Source: Acinetobacter courvalinii
GTDB lineage: Bacteria > Pseudomonadota > Gammaproteobacteria > Pseudomonadales > Moraxellaceae
NCBI RefSeq assembly: GCF_014635545.1
Contig: NZ_BMDA01000001.1
Span: 512,739-576,738, forward strand
DNA: 64,000 nucleotides
Direction: 5' to 3'
Shown here: piece after piece, positions 37,373 through 47,100 of the stretch
How positions within the stretch are numbered: position 1 is the first letter of the stretch
Layout of the letters: every line of letters starts with the position of its first letter
Program-made: the position numbers and the translations under genes
Notes under the pieces: generated by a model
What the model saw: the letters and a program-made list of their open reading frames with translations, nothing else
Told to the model about the DNA's origin: nothing
Databases searched by the model: none

Positions 37373-39475
37373 ATGGAGACAACACAAGCAAAGTCAACAC
37401 TTTCCTCAAAGCTCCTATGGAGTTTGGTTGCCATTGTTGGGGCAATTTCATTTGGGATATTGGCGGTTAGTCGTGGTGAGCATGTCAATGCGGTCTGGTT
37501 GGTTCTTGCTGCGGTCTGTGTATATAGCATTGCATATCGGTTCTATAGTTTATTTATTGCAAACAAAGTTTTTGAATTAAATCCGAGACGGTTAACTCCA
37601 GCGCATCGCCTTGCCGATGGTCTGGATTATGTTCCAACCAATAAATTTGTTTTATTTGGACATCACTTCGCAGCCATCGCAGGAGCAGGACCTTTAGTTG
37701 GTCCAATTCTCGCAGCGCAAATGGGTTATTTACCGGGGACCATCTGGCTTTTGGTCGGGGTGGTGATTGCAGGCGCGGTACAAGATTTCCTTGTTCTATT
37801 TATCTCAACACGACGTGATGGTCGTTCTTTGGGAGAAATGGCGAAGCAGGAACTGGGTACCTTTGCAGGCGTGATTGTGATGCTGGGTACGCTGGGCGTG
37901 ATGATCATTATTCTGGCCGTACTGGCACTGGTGGTGGTTAAAGCACTGGCGCATAGCCCGTGGGGGGTGTTCAGTATCGCTGCGACGATTCCGATTGCAT
38001 TATTCATGGGTATCTACATGCGGTATATACGCCCAGGGAAAATTGCCGAAGTATCGATTATCGGTTTTGTGCTGATGATGGCGGCGATTGTCTACGGGGG
38101 TGATGTGGCCAAAGATCCCTATTGGGGACAGTTATTTACCCTCAGTGGCACCCAATTGACATGGGCACTGATTATTTATGGTTTTATCGCTTCGGTATTA
38201 CCGGTCTGGTTGTTGTTAGCCCCACGTGATTATCTATCAACTTTCTTGAAAATTGGTGTAATTGCAGGTTTGGCGGTCGGGATTATCTTTGCGATGCCGG
38301 ACCTGAAAATGCCAGCAGTCACACACTTTGTCGATGGTACAGGGCCTGTATTTGCGGGTAGTTTATTTCCTTTCCTGTTTATCACCATTGCCTGTGGTGC
38401 GATTTCGGGTTTCCATGCCCTGGTAGCATCAGGTACAACGCCTAAACTGGTTGATAATGAAGTCAACATTCGTATGATCGGTTATGGTGGTATGTTGATG
38501 GAATCATTCGTCGGCATCATGGCCATGATCTGTGCGACAGTACTTGATCCGGGTATTTATTTTGCCATTAACGCGCCAGCAGCAGTTTTAGGAACTTCAG
38601 TAGAGACTGCAGCGGAAGCGGTGCGTAATCTGGGCTTTGTGGTTAGTCCAGAAATGTTGACCTTACTGGCGCAGGAAGTGGGTGAGAGTTCAATCTTGTC
38701 TCGTACCGGTGGCGCACCGACATTTGCAATTGGTATGGCGCATATCATTTCAGAGATTTTCAATAACCGCTCAATGATGGCATTCTGGTATCACTTTGCG
38801 ATTCTGTTTGAAGCCTTATTCATTCTGACTGCGGTAGATGCAGGAACACGTGCATGTCGTTTCATGGTGCAGGATACCGTGGGGATTGTGGTTCCGGCAA
38901 TCAAGCAATCAAGTTCATTCTTCGGCAATATGGTCGGGACCTTTGTCGCGGTCGCAGGTTGGGGTTTCTTCGTTTACCAAGGGGTGGTTGATCCACTCGG
39001 CGGGATTAACTCGTTGTGGCCACTGTTTGGTATTGGTAACCAGATTCTTGCCTCGATGGCACTGATTTTAGGTACCGTCATTTTATTCAAAATGAAGAAA
39101 GAGAAATATGTTTGGGTGACGATTTTCCCAACGATTTTCTTGTTCATTACCTCGATGACCGCAGGCTGGCAAAAGATCTTCCATGAAAATCCGAAGATTG
39201 GTTTCCTTGCACAGGCCAATCGTTTCTCAGATGCGATTGCGCGTGGTGAAGTACTTGCACCAGCCAAAACCGTTGCTGAAATGCAGACCATTGTGATGTC
39301 AAACCAGATCAATGCGGCACTTTGTGGCTTCTTTATGATTGTTGCGGTTGTGATGGTGATTGCGTCAATTGGCATTGTACGCCGTGCTTTGGCAAGTCCA
39401 ACACCAACCGTGAATGAGGCACCAGCCGTTTATTCAGACACACCGATGACTGCGAATAGCATCAAAGGAGAGTAA
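37373..39475 (+). CDS. cstA: Carbon starvation protein A (pyruvate/peptide transporter family)
   Basis: A 700-residue inner-membrane protein with about 16-18 membrane segments. It matches CstA, implicated in pyruvate and peptide uptake and induced on carbon starvation: HHFAAIAGAGPLVGPILAAQ, GHVQ-like GAVQDFLVLFISTRRDGRS, and ISGFHALVASGTTPKLVDNE. The GAGAGG ribosome site is good. Its partner of the YbdD family follows 2 bp later, as in Escherichia coli. Confidence 0.95.
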   Translation: METTQAKSTLSSKLLWSLVAIVGAISFGILAVSRGEHVNAVWLVLAAVCVYSIAYRFYSLFIANKVFELNPRRLTPAHRLADGLDYVPTNKFVLFGHHFAAIAGAGPLVGPILAAQMGYLPGTIWLLVGVVIAGAVQDFLVLFISTRRDGRSLGEMAKQELGTFAGVIVMLGTLGVMIIILAVLALVVVKALAHSPWGVFSIAATIPIALFMGIYMRYIRPGKIAEVSIIGFVLMMAAIVYGGDVAKDPYWGQLFTLSGTQLTWALIIYGFIASVLPVWLLLAPRDYLSTFLKIGVIAGLAVGIIFAMPDLKMPAVTHFVDGTGPVFAGSLFPFLFITIACGAISGFHALVASGTTPKLVDNEVNIRMIGYGGMLMESFVGIMAMICATVLDPGIYFAINAPAAVLGTSVETAAEAVRNLGFVVSPEMLTLLAQEVGESSILSRTGGAPTFAIGMAHIISEIFNNRSMMAFWYHFAILFEALFILTAVDAGTRACRFMVQDTVGIVVPAIKQSSSFFGNMVGTFVAVAGWGFFVYQGVVDPLGGINSLWPLFGIGNQILASMALILGTVILFKMKKEKYVWVTIFPTIFLFITSMTAGWQKIFHENPKIGFLAQANRFSDAIARGEVLAPAKTVAEMQTIVMSNQINAALCGFFMIVAVVMVIASIGIVRRALASPTPTVNEAPAVYSDTPMTANSIKGE

Positions 39476-39477
39476 CG

Positions 39478-39780
39478 ATGGATTTTAAAATTGCCCGGCA
39501 AGGCAGTGCAGTGATCGTGAAGATTATTAAATTCACCATCATGTCGCAAAAGCACTTACTGTTATCACCGAAGAATTGGTCACGTATCGCTGTTTTATGG
39601 CAACGTTTGCAGCAGAGTTTCCGGTTGATGGTCGGTGTGCCTGATTATGAAACTTATATAGCGCATATGAAAGCACATCATCCAGATTTAACCCCGATGG
39701 ATGCCAAGACTTTTTATCGTCATTGTATCGATGCACGTTATCCTTCGGCGGGTGGCAATATGAAGAAGTGTCCTTGCTAG
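39478..39780 (+). CDS. YbdD/YjiX-family CstA partner protein
   Basis: The C-terminal 60 residues match YbdD (65 residues in Escherichia coli): RLMVGVPDYETYIAHMKAHHPD, then an FYRHCIDARYPSAGG segment and the terminal CPC. The N-terminus is about 35 residues longer, so the start may be the ATG at 39541 instead of 39478. These small proteins are needed for CstA-family transport. The 2-bp gap to cstA implies one operon. Confidence 0.85.
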   Translation: MDFKIARQGSAVIVKIIKFTIMSQKHLLLSPKNWSRIAVLWQRLQQSFRLMVGVPDYETYIAHMKAHHPDLTPMDAKTFYRHCIDARYPSAGGNMKKCPC

Positions 39781-39809
39781 AAATTATTTGATTTCTTTGA
39801 AAAAAAACC

Positions 39810-39849
39810 AAAACAGTGTATGTTGAACATACACTGTTTTATTTTGGGG
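39810..39849 (+). terminator. Hairpin separating cstA-ybdD from moxR
   Basis: A 13-bp perfect stem (AAAACAGTGTATG with CATACACTGTTTT), loop TTGAA and a T-rich tail 29 bp after the YbdD-family stop. It ends 10 bp before the moxR ATG, so it could also affect moxR translation or serve as an operator. Confidence 0.6.
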
Positions 39850-39858
39850 GATAGAATA

Positions 39859-40818
39859 ATGTGGGGCATGGAAAAGTCATCAGCTCAAGAGAAAACCAAG
39901 CAGAATCAGGCATTAGAACAAGATATTCAAAGCTTTGCCCAGAAGATTGAGCAATTCTTATTTGAAGTAAACCAACTGATTTTAGATAAACCGCAACAAA
40001 CCAGATTGGCGCTGACCTGCTTGCTGGCGGGTGGTCATGTGTTATTCGAAGATTTACCTGGGCTAGGGAAAACCACATTGGCCAGTGCTTTGGCGCGTCT
40101 GGCAGGATTACATTTTCAGCGCATTCAGTTCACCAACGATATGCTGGCCAGTGATGTGATTGGCATCAATATCTTTAACCAGAAAGAACATCTGTTTGAA
40201 TTTAAGCAGGGTCCAGTTTTTACCCAGATTTTGTTGGCCGATGAAATTAATCGCTGTAGTCCCAAAACTCAAAGTGCACTACTGGAAGCAATGGAAGAAG
40301 GGGCGGTCACCGTCGATGGTGTGCATTATGAATTGCCGCAACCGTTCTGGGTCCTCGCCACACAAAATCCGTTATTTCAAAGTGGCACCTATGCATTACC
40401 TGAATCACAACTCGACCGTTTCTTGATGCGTTTATCACTGGGATATCCTTCCCGACAAGCGGAAAAATTGTTATTACAACAGCGTTCACGACAGGTATTG
40501 ATCCATCAACTGGATGCCGTGTTTAATCAAGCTGATATTTTACATTTACGGGAGCTGGCAAAGCAGGTTTTCCTCAGCGAGGCGGTACTGAATTATATTT
40601 TGGATCTGGCTGCTGAAACACGGAAGTTACGTCATGGGCTGTCCACACGTGGGGTATTGGCGTTGAAGGCTGCGGCACAAGCCTATGCCTTGGTTGAGGG
40701 GCGTGGTTTTGTAATGACAGACGATGTACAAGCTGTTTTTGTTGCGGTGGTCGCACATCGCTTAAGTCTGAGTGAGCTTGAAGTTGGACAGATTTTGCAA
40801 TCAGTTGATGTCTTATAG
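39859..40818 (+). CDS. MoxR-family AAA+ ATPase
   Basis: A 319-residue AAA+ ATPase with Walker A DLPGLGKTT (about residues 65-73), Walker B ILLADEINR and the MoxR motif QNPLFQSGTYALPESQLDRF. MoxR proteins act as chaperone-like ATPases, usually with a DUF58 and a transglutaminase partner, which are both here. The ATG at 39859 follows a GGGGGAT site; the frame extends back into the hairpin. Confidence 0.92.
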   Translation: MWGMEKSSAQEKTKQNQALEQDIQSFAQKIEQFLFEVNQLILDKPQQTRLALTCLLAGGHVLFEDLPGLGKTTLASALARLAGLHFQRIQFTNDMLASDVIGINIFNQKEHLFEFKQGPVFTQILLADEINRCSPKTQSALLEAMEEGAVTVDGVHYELPQPFWVLATQNPLFQSGTYALPESQLDRFLMRLSLGYPSRQAEKLLLQQRSRQVLIHQLDAVFNQADILHLRELAKQVFLSEAVLNYILDLAAETRKLRHGLSTRGVLALKAAAQAYALVEGRGFVMTDDVQAVFVAVVAHRLSLSELEVGQILQSVDVL

Positions 40819-40831
40819 TTGAGATTGAACT

Positions 40832-41749
40832 ATGCAAAATGGACTCAAGCGGCAGCTACAACAATGGATTGCAAAGCGCTTTCAGGTCGAAGGCAGCAAA
40901 ATCTTATTGCAGAAAGATGTACTGGTGTTTATTTACAAGCAAGGTTTTTTATATCTGGTGCTGATTGTCATTACATTTATTGCTGGCATTAACTATGCCA
41001 ATAACCTGATTCTCGGTTTTTGCTTTTTAATCAGTGCCATTCTTTGTATCAGCTTTTATCTGACCTTTAAGCAATTGCATGGCTTGCAGATTGAAGTGGT
41101 CGCTGCGGAGGTAGGGCAAGTAGACCAGCCGCTGATCTTGAAAATTTTATTAAAACAATCCACCCAAACAGTTCGATATTTGCGTCTAAATTGGCAAGAA
41201 CAAGAACATTTCCTGTATCTGGACCAGACTCAGCAAAGTCTGGAACTCGCCGTTTTACCGGAACAACGTGGTAGATATGAACTGGATGCCTTGAAAATTT
41301 ATGCGACCTATCCTTTAGGATTGGTGCGTGCGTGGACCTATCTATATCCACAACAAGAGGTCTGGATCGCACCAAAGGCCACTGACTGGCAAAAAGAACA
41401 TAAACTTCAGCTGACCTCGGCGCAAGACAGTCTAGATGAATTTAAAGAGCTCAGAACTTTCCAGCATGGAGATTCTTATCAGAATGTAGCATGGAAGCAG
41501 GTTGCACGTGGGCAGGGTTTTTTAATCAAGATGTTTGAAGCGCAGACCACTCATCAACACCTAGACATTGATTATCAGCTCATTCCAGCGCTGGGCCATG
41601 AACAGAAGCTAAGTTTGATGATGGGGTTGATTGAACAATGTGAACAATCTGGGAATGACTATGCTGTGATTTTGCCGCACGCCAGACTGGAACGTGGACA
41701 AGGCCAAAGCCAATTAAGCAAAGCCAGACTTTTACTTGCGCAGGCTTAA
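40832..41749 (+). CDS. DUF58-domain protein
   Basis: A 305-residue protein with two membrane segments near residues 30-75 and a C-terminal DUF58 (vWA-like) domain, recognised by the LDEFKELRTFQHGDSYQNVAWKQVAR block. DUF58 proteins accompany MoxR ATPases. It is second of three co-directional genes, starting 13 bp after moxR and ending 2 bp before tgpA. Confidence 0.88.
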   Translation: MQNGLKRQLQQWIAKRFQVEGSKILLQKDVLVFIYKQGFLYLVLIVITFIAGINYANNLILGFCFLISAILCISFYLTFKQLHGLQIEVVAAEVGQVDQPLILKILLKQSTQTVRYLRLNWQEQEHFLYLDQTQQSLELAVLPEQRGRYELDALKIYATYPLGLVRAWTYLYPQQEVWIAPKATDWQKEHKLQLTSAQDSLDEFKELRTFQHGDSYQNVAWKQVARGQGFLIKMFEAQTTHQHLDIDYQLIPALGHEQKLSLMMGLIEQCEQSGNDYAVILPHARLERGQGQSQLSKARLLLAQA

Positions 41750-41751
41750 AC

Positions 41752-43740
41752 ATGACCAAAGCCATCTATTTTTGTATTTTAGCTGCCTTAGGATTGATCC
41801 TGATCGGTCAAGTGAGCTTTATTCCAGTCACACTCAGCGGGTTGTGGGGCATTGTCTGGCTAACTTTAGTATGGCGCTATCGCAAACAAAAAATTACGCC
41901 AATGCCTAAACTGCTTTTGGTGGCATTTACCTTAGTGTCGGTTGCGTTGATTTATATTCAGTACCAAAGCTTAATCGGCGTAGAGGCGGGGGTTGCATTT
42001 CTAACCACCTGTTTATTTGCCAAGAGTCTGGAGTCTAAAAATACCCGCGATTTACTGATTGTCTTTAACTTTGCCCTATTTGTCAGTGCCAGCTTATTGT
42101 TATATAGCCAGGCATTCTGGATGGCCCTGATCGTGTTTGGGACATTGCTGATGTGCCTCATGGGCCTCTATCGGCTTCAAACTGATTTATTTAAACAGAA
42201 GAATCAGACCAGAAATCAGTTAAAACAAGATATAAGGCAAATCCTGAAGTTTGTGGGGATTGCCACACCATTCTTTATTCTGCTGTTTATATTCTTTCCG
42301 CGGTTACCACCGTTGTGGGCGATTCCGATTCAACAGAACCACGCGACCACAGGCATCAGTGACCGGATGTCACCGGGAGATATTGCGCAACTATCTCAAT
42401 CTTCCGCCTTGGCTTTCCGTGTCATCGCACCGATGTATGATTTGCCCGGTCGGCCAGAGCTATACTGGCGAGCACTGGTTCTGGACCAGTATGATGGCAG
42501 CATATGGAGCAGTAGTTTTGATAATCAGCAGCTCAAGCGCATTCCTGTCTCCACACGCCGTGTGAGCTATCAATATTTACCTGCCGATGAGCAGGCCAAC
42601 TGGATCATGGGACTGGAATATTCGATTCCCCAAGAGCGTTATTTACAGCTGTATCAAGATGATAGTATTCGTCCTTCCAAACTGGTTAAACGCAATCAAC
42701 CGATACACCTGCTTTGGTTAGGACAAACAGCAACGGAGTCAGTCTACTTATCACCGCGTCAACTGGAATTGAATACTCGATTTGAGCAGGGGCGAGATAG
42801 AAAAGCACAACAACTGGCACAGGCGTTATTTGAGCAGAACCAGAAGCGGCCTGAAAAATACCTACAATCGGTGCTGTCTTGGTACAGAAAAAATGGCTTT
42901 AGCTATACATTAACGCCGGGCACTTTGAGCGGAGACCGGATTGATCAATTCCTGTTTTCTAGTCGCAAAGGTTTTTGTGAACATTATGCCTCGAGCTTTG
43001 TGATGATGATGCGTTATGTGGGAATTCCCGCACGCGTAGTAACAGGCTATCAAGGCGGACAATGGGCACCAGATGGACAGAGTTGGGAAGTCCGCCAGCT
43101 GGATGCACATGCATGGAGTGAAGTTTATCTGGATGGGAAATGGCAAAGAGTTGATCCTACCGCCATGATTGCACCACAACGAATTGATACCGGTATGCAA
43201 GATTATCTGGCGCAAGACCAAAATGTCTGGGGCGAAGGACAAACGCAGGCTTGGCGTTTGCAGCAGTTTAAATTCCTTAAAAATGTTCGCATCTGGAGTG
43301 AATATCTCAGCTATCAATGGCAAAGCAAAGTGGTCGGTTATGATGCCGAAAAGCAGAAAAACTGGTTATCCCGATTAGGTCTGGATTCAAGCTATGGCTA
43401 TGTGATTATTTTAGTCGTTGGTATTGGCAGTATTTTGTTGCTCTACGGTGGCTGGTACTGGTGGGGACAACGAGGCAAGCAAGAACAATATCAACGCTTG
43501 ATTATTCAATTTGAGAAACAGTTGCCCCGGCATTTGCATAAATATCCAGCGGAAACCTTTCATAGCTGGATACAACGTATCGCTGTGTTGGTTGAGGACC
43601 AGACGCCATTCGAACAAGTGACTGTGTTATATCAAAAAATCGTATTTTTAGAACAAAACGACCAGCTCAATATCCAAGAATTCAAGCGGTTGCTTAAAGA
43701 CTGTGCGATTGTCATCAAACAGTCGCAAAAAAACTTGTGA
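41752..43740 (+). CDS. tgpA: TgpA-like membrane transglutaminase
   Basis: A 662-residue inner-membrane protein. Five or six N-terminal membrane segments (DUF3488) are followed by a periplasmic transglutaminase-like domain with Cys in RKGFCEHYASSF, His in LDAHAWSEV and Asp in RVDPTAMIAP, the full catalytic triad. A final membrane segment near 555-580 and a C-terminal cytoplasmic tail complete it. TgpA is an essential protein of unclear substrate in Pseudomonas aeruginosa. It is the last gene of the moxR-DUF58-tgpA operon. Confidence 0.9.
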   Translation: MTKAIYFCILAALGLILIGQVSFIPVTLSGLWGIVWLTLVWRYRKQKITPMPKLLLVAFTLVSVALIYIQYQSLIGVEAGVAFLTTCLFAKSLESKNTRDLLIVFNFALFVSASLLLYSQAFWMALIVFGTLLMCLMGLYRLQTDLFKQKNQTRNQLKQDIRQILKFVGIATPFFILLFIFFPRLPPLWAIPIQQNHATTGISDRMSPGDIAQLSQSSALAFRVIAPMYDLPGRPELYWRALVLDQYDGSIWSSSFDNQQLKRIPVSTRRVSYQYLPADEQANWIMGLEYSIPQERYLQLYQDDSIRPSKLVKRNQPIHLLWLGQTATESVYLSPRQLELNTRFEQGRDRKAQQLAQALFEQNQKRPEKYLQSVLSWYRKNGFSYTLTPGTLSGDRIDQFLFSSRKGFCEHYASSFVMMMRYVGIPARVVTGYQGGQWAPDGQSWEVRQLDAHAWSEVYLDGKWQRVDPTAMIAPQRIDTGMQDYLAQDQNVWGEGQTQAWRLQQFKFLKNVRIWSEYLSYQWQSKVVGYDAEKQKNWLSRLGLDSSYGYVIILVVGIGSILLLYGGWYWWGQRGKQEQYQRLIIQFEKQLPRHLHKYPAETFHSWIQRIAVLVEDQTPFEQVTVLYQKIVFLEQNDQLNIQEFKRLLKDCAIVIKQSQKNL

Positions 43741-43775
43741 AGCGACAAAAAAATGAATATCATGCTTCTCATTCT

Positions 43776-43852
43776 AGGTGTATAGCTCAGTTGGTTAGAG
43801 CGCTACGTTGACATCGTAGAGGTCTCCAGTTCGAGTCTGGATATACCTACCA
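43776..43852 (+). tRNA. tRNA-Val (GAC)
   Basis: A 77-nt tRNA with acceptor AGGTGTA/TATACCT (one G-U pair), D-arm TAGCTCAGTTGGTTAGAGC, anticodon stem CTACG/CGTAG around TTGACAT (anticodon GAC), T-arm GTTCGAGTC and an encoded CCA after discriminator A. Its last 15 bases are the left part of the 69-bp repeat that bounds the island, so it appears to be the integration site. Confidence 0.95.
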
Positions 43853-43906
43853 AGATATTAAAGTCATATAACTTTTTATAAAGTTACATGAACTCCAAAG
43901 CCCTGA
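43838..43906. repeat. Left island repeat (att-like), overlaps tRNA-Val 3' end
   Basis: Starts TGGATATACCTACCAAGATA, where the first 15 bases are the tRNA-Val end. It matches 48305-48373 with two mismatches (positions 43880 and 43896 in this copy); the first 42 bases are identical. Confidence 0.85.
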
Positions 43907-43924
43907 ATTATATAGATTCAGGGC

Positions 43925-43964
43925 TTTTTTTAGCTTTTTTTAGCTTTTTTTAGCTTTTTATAGC
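43925..43964. repeat. Short 10-bp tandem repeat
   Basis: The unit TTTTTTTAGC is repeated three times, then a degenerate fourth copy. It extends the T tail of the tRNA-Val terminator. The right-hand copy of the flank at about 48390 has one unit only, so the array expanded in the left copy. Confidence 0.8.
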
Positions 43965-44084
43965 GGTATATTGGGTGGATGTTACCGAAGGTGGTAGTAG
44001 TGAAGATGTTGTTAATTTCATTTGTTCTTAAAATACTTAATATTTCAAGGAATTGATAAAATATATAACTTATCAAGGCTTGTT

Positions 44085-44114
44085 ATCTCAAGATAAATAA
44101 AATTATCTTGAGAT
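44085..44114. repeat. 12-bp inverted repeat overlapping the SIR2 gene stop
   Basis: ATCTCAAGATAA and its exact complement TTATCTTGAGAT surround a 6-nt loop. The minus-strand stop codon and the last three sense codons lie in one arm. It may act as terminator or RNA-stabilising hairpin, although no T run follows on the minus strand. Confidence 0.55.
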
Positions 44115-47100
44115 TTCTTTTAATCTTCTCCATGAAGAGTTATTTTTAATAGTGGGTTCAACTAAGATTAGTCTATCTAATATATCTTTTAGATAAAAAT
44201 CATAATGTTCAATTCTTGAACCTATTACTTGATCTAGTAACATGAGGATTTCTTCAGGGTGCTGTTCTAAAAGAAAAACTTTATCGTCTTTAACTAATCT
44301 AAATAGGAATAAAGAGCCCGATTCTATTTTTCCTAAATAAGGCATTATATGCTTGGTAGCATCTATAAAGTCATTAGATGTTTCTAAAATTAAATTTAGC
44401 CATCTTTCTGAAAGTCTCGAATTTTGGAAAGCAAGCTCTTTAGGCCAAATGTTTTTTACAAAGTGTTGACCAAAACTCAACCAGTTTTTTTCTTTAATGA
44501 TTATTTGATTCAACATCCATAATGAATGAGAAAGCATATCAATATCACATTTACGCAATAAATTTCTTAATTCAATATCTGAATAGTGTTTAGGGTAAGA
44601 ATGTGACCAAAAGCTCAATGCAACAATATATACTGCTAAATTATTTTTTAGTTTTTCATTAGTAAACCATTCTGGTTTACTTTTTATTAATGATTCAAGA
44701 TAAGGCTTTATTTTTAAAGATGATTCTTTGTATGGCATATTAAGTGTTATCCCATTCCAAACAGGCTCACTTAATGGATTTTCAATATCTAAAAGTGGGA
44801 TTAAATGAGATTCAGTCCATTTTTTATAATTGTAATAGATGAAATTAAAACGATAAGCTATCATTACTGCCGCATGATCAGCTCCTTCACCCACACTATT
44901 TAGTGCTAATTCAAATCTCGGAAGGTAGTCTTTTTTGCAAATCATTGGATCTAATTCCCAAGCATTAAAGGTTGAAAATACTGCATCAACTAACTGACCT
45001 ATAGGTGAGTTCAGGGCATAATCTAATGTTTTTCGAGATCTTTTGATAATTTTTCCTCCTCTTCTAATATCCCCAAATGAGCTTTTAGTTGCATCTACTC
45101 CCATAGTATTTAAGGCAATAAATACATAATCCCAAACTTGCCAAAACAGGGGCTGATTTGACCTACATGTATTTACAAGTTTTCCGTTAATCCATTGCGG
45201 TAAACAAAATCGACAACTTGAAATTAATTCTGATGGCAAAATTAATATCGTATTGGCAATTAATAATTTTTCTTCTAGAGTCGCATTATCAGGAATGTTA
45301 TAAAATAACTGCTGCCAAAAGCTTTCTCGTAAATTATTCAAATTAAGCTCATTTGAAAGCAACTTCAGAACATATGGTATATCTTTCTGTATTAGGCCAA
45401 TAAATAGTCTGTTCTGCTCAAAAACTATATTTCTGTCCTTCTCAACTTCTTCTATCCTATCAAGTAGTTTTGTTGAGTCAGTTAATAGAGTTAAATCTAG
45501 CATTTCCATAGATGTATTGGTTTTTACGGAACCTGAAATAACATTGGGAGTGAATGGATCATTATCTAAAAAACTTTCTCTCCATTTATCTGATGATTTA
45601 ATTTTTATCAAATAACCTCTAGAAGATTCAGATAGTCCTATTTTTGTGCTTTCAATTTTACTCAAAAATCTACCAATATGATAAATTTTACTTTGTTCAA
45701 ATCTTTTCTTATCAAAATATTCAGTATTTGGATAATATTTTATTATTCTTTTCTCAATTATTGTGCGATCTTCTTCTTGAATATTATTCCATTGGTTGGA
45801 TATAAGTTTAAATAAATCAGCTTCTAAAACTGAACTCCAAAAAAGTTCATCAGAGAAGTTTTTTATATGTTTTCCGATATGATGTTTTTGAATATCTTGA
45901 GAATAAGTCCAAATAAATAGATTCAAGCGATTGAAAATGAAGGAATCATTTTTTGGCCATTTTTCAGAAAGCTTGTGAATTTCATTTTCATCTATTTTGA
46001 TTTGTCTGTTAATTAAGTGACTTATCCAAACAATTATTTTACCAATATTATCATATGTTTCATACATATCTTCATTGAAATCATTGAGTTTTATTGTTGG
46101 ATAATCTAAGTGTAAAAAAGAACTAATACTCGCTGAAGTAATTTTAAGTAAATTTAAATACTTAGTTAATGACCTTGCAAGAATGTCTATAACATCTATG
46201 AGAGAGTTCTCATGGACATCTATTGCATCATGATTAAAACCAATGAATTTAGGTTTAAAAACAATTTTTTGATTATTTTCATCTTCAGTTGCTAAGTATG
46301 ATGTATGAGAGAAGGTGTGGTTTATTTTTAGAGTTGGTTCTAGTAAAGACTCTAGATCATGTAAATTTGAGTTGGTAAATAAATTATTATTTTTTTCTAC
46401 TAAAAATTTTAGTTCATACCAAGTTATTGTTGGTTGTCGTTCTAATAGTTTATGGCTTAATATTAATTTTTCAAAAAAATCTATTTTATATTTAGATAGG
46501 GAGTGAGTTGTTTTACTAAATTCTTTTTCAATTTCACTAATTATTAAAGGATGTAAGTGGTTTTGGTTGGCTATCCACCATATGCTCTCGGGTTGTTCAA
46601 TAACTTTTATAAACCACCTAATTAAGCTAGTAACCCTTGAGTTAACGCTGAACAGTTTTCTGTATTCTAGATTTGATATTCTTTCCCTTAAATTGCTTGA
46701 ATGATCAATAGTTAAATTATCAATGAAATCTTCTCCTATATCATGTTTTAAATGACTAGGCGCTAACTCTATCTCTGTCCGATTGGGATCAGTATCAATG
46801 CCATATAGATCAATTGGATCAAGTAGATATTCATTGCCAGCTTCATCTTTTAAGTTTTTTGGTTCTCCCAGTCTTACGTATTTATCAAACACATAAATCC
46901 ATTCTGCACGAGCAGGGGGATCATATAATTGAAATTTATTTGCACCTTTGAGAGTGGAAATAAAATTAGTAACTTGTCCTCTTTCAAATGCTTCTAGATC
47001 TTTAGGACTTTTTTGACTCAGTTCAAAAATATGCTTATTCCAGTGATCTTCATCATGTGAATATTTTGACCATTCTGTAATGGTATTCCATAGATCATCA

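Noticed and set aside
43925-43964. Short tandem repeat considered as a CRISPR-like array
   Set aside because: The units are contiguous 10-mers without spacers; simple slippage repeat.
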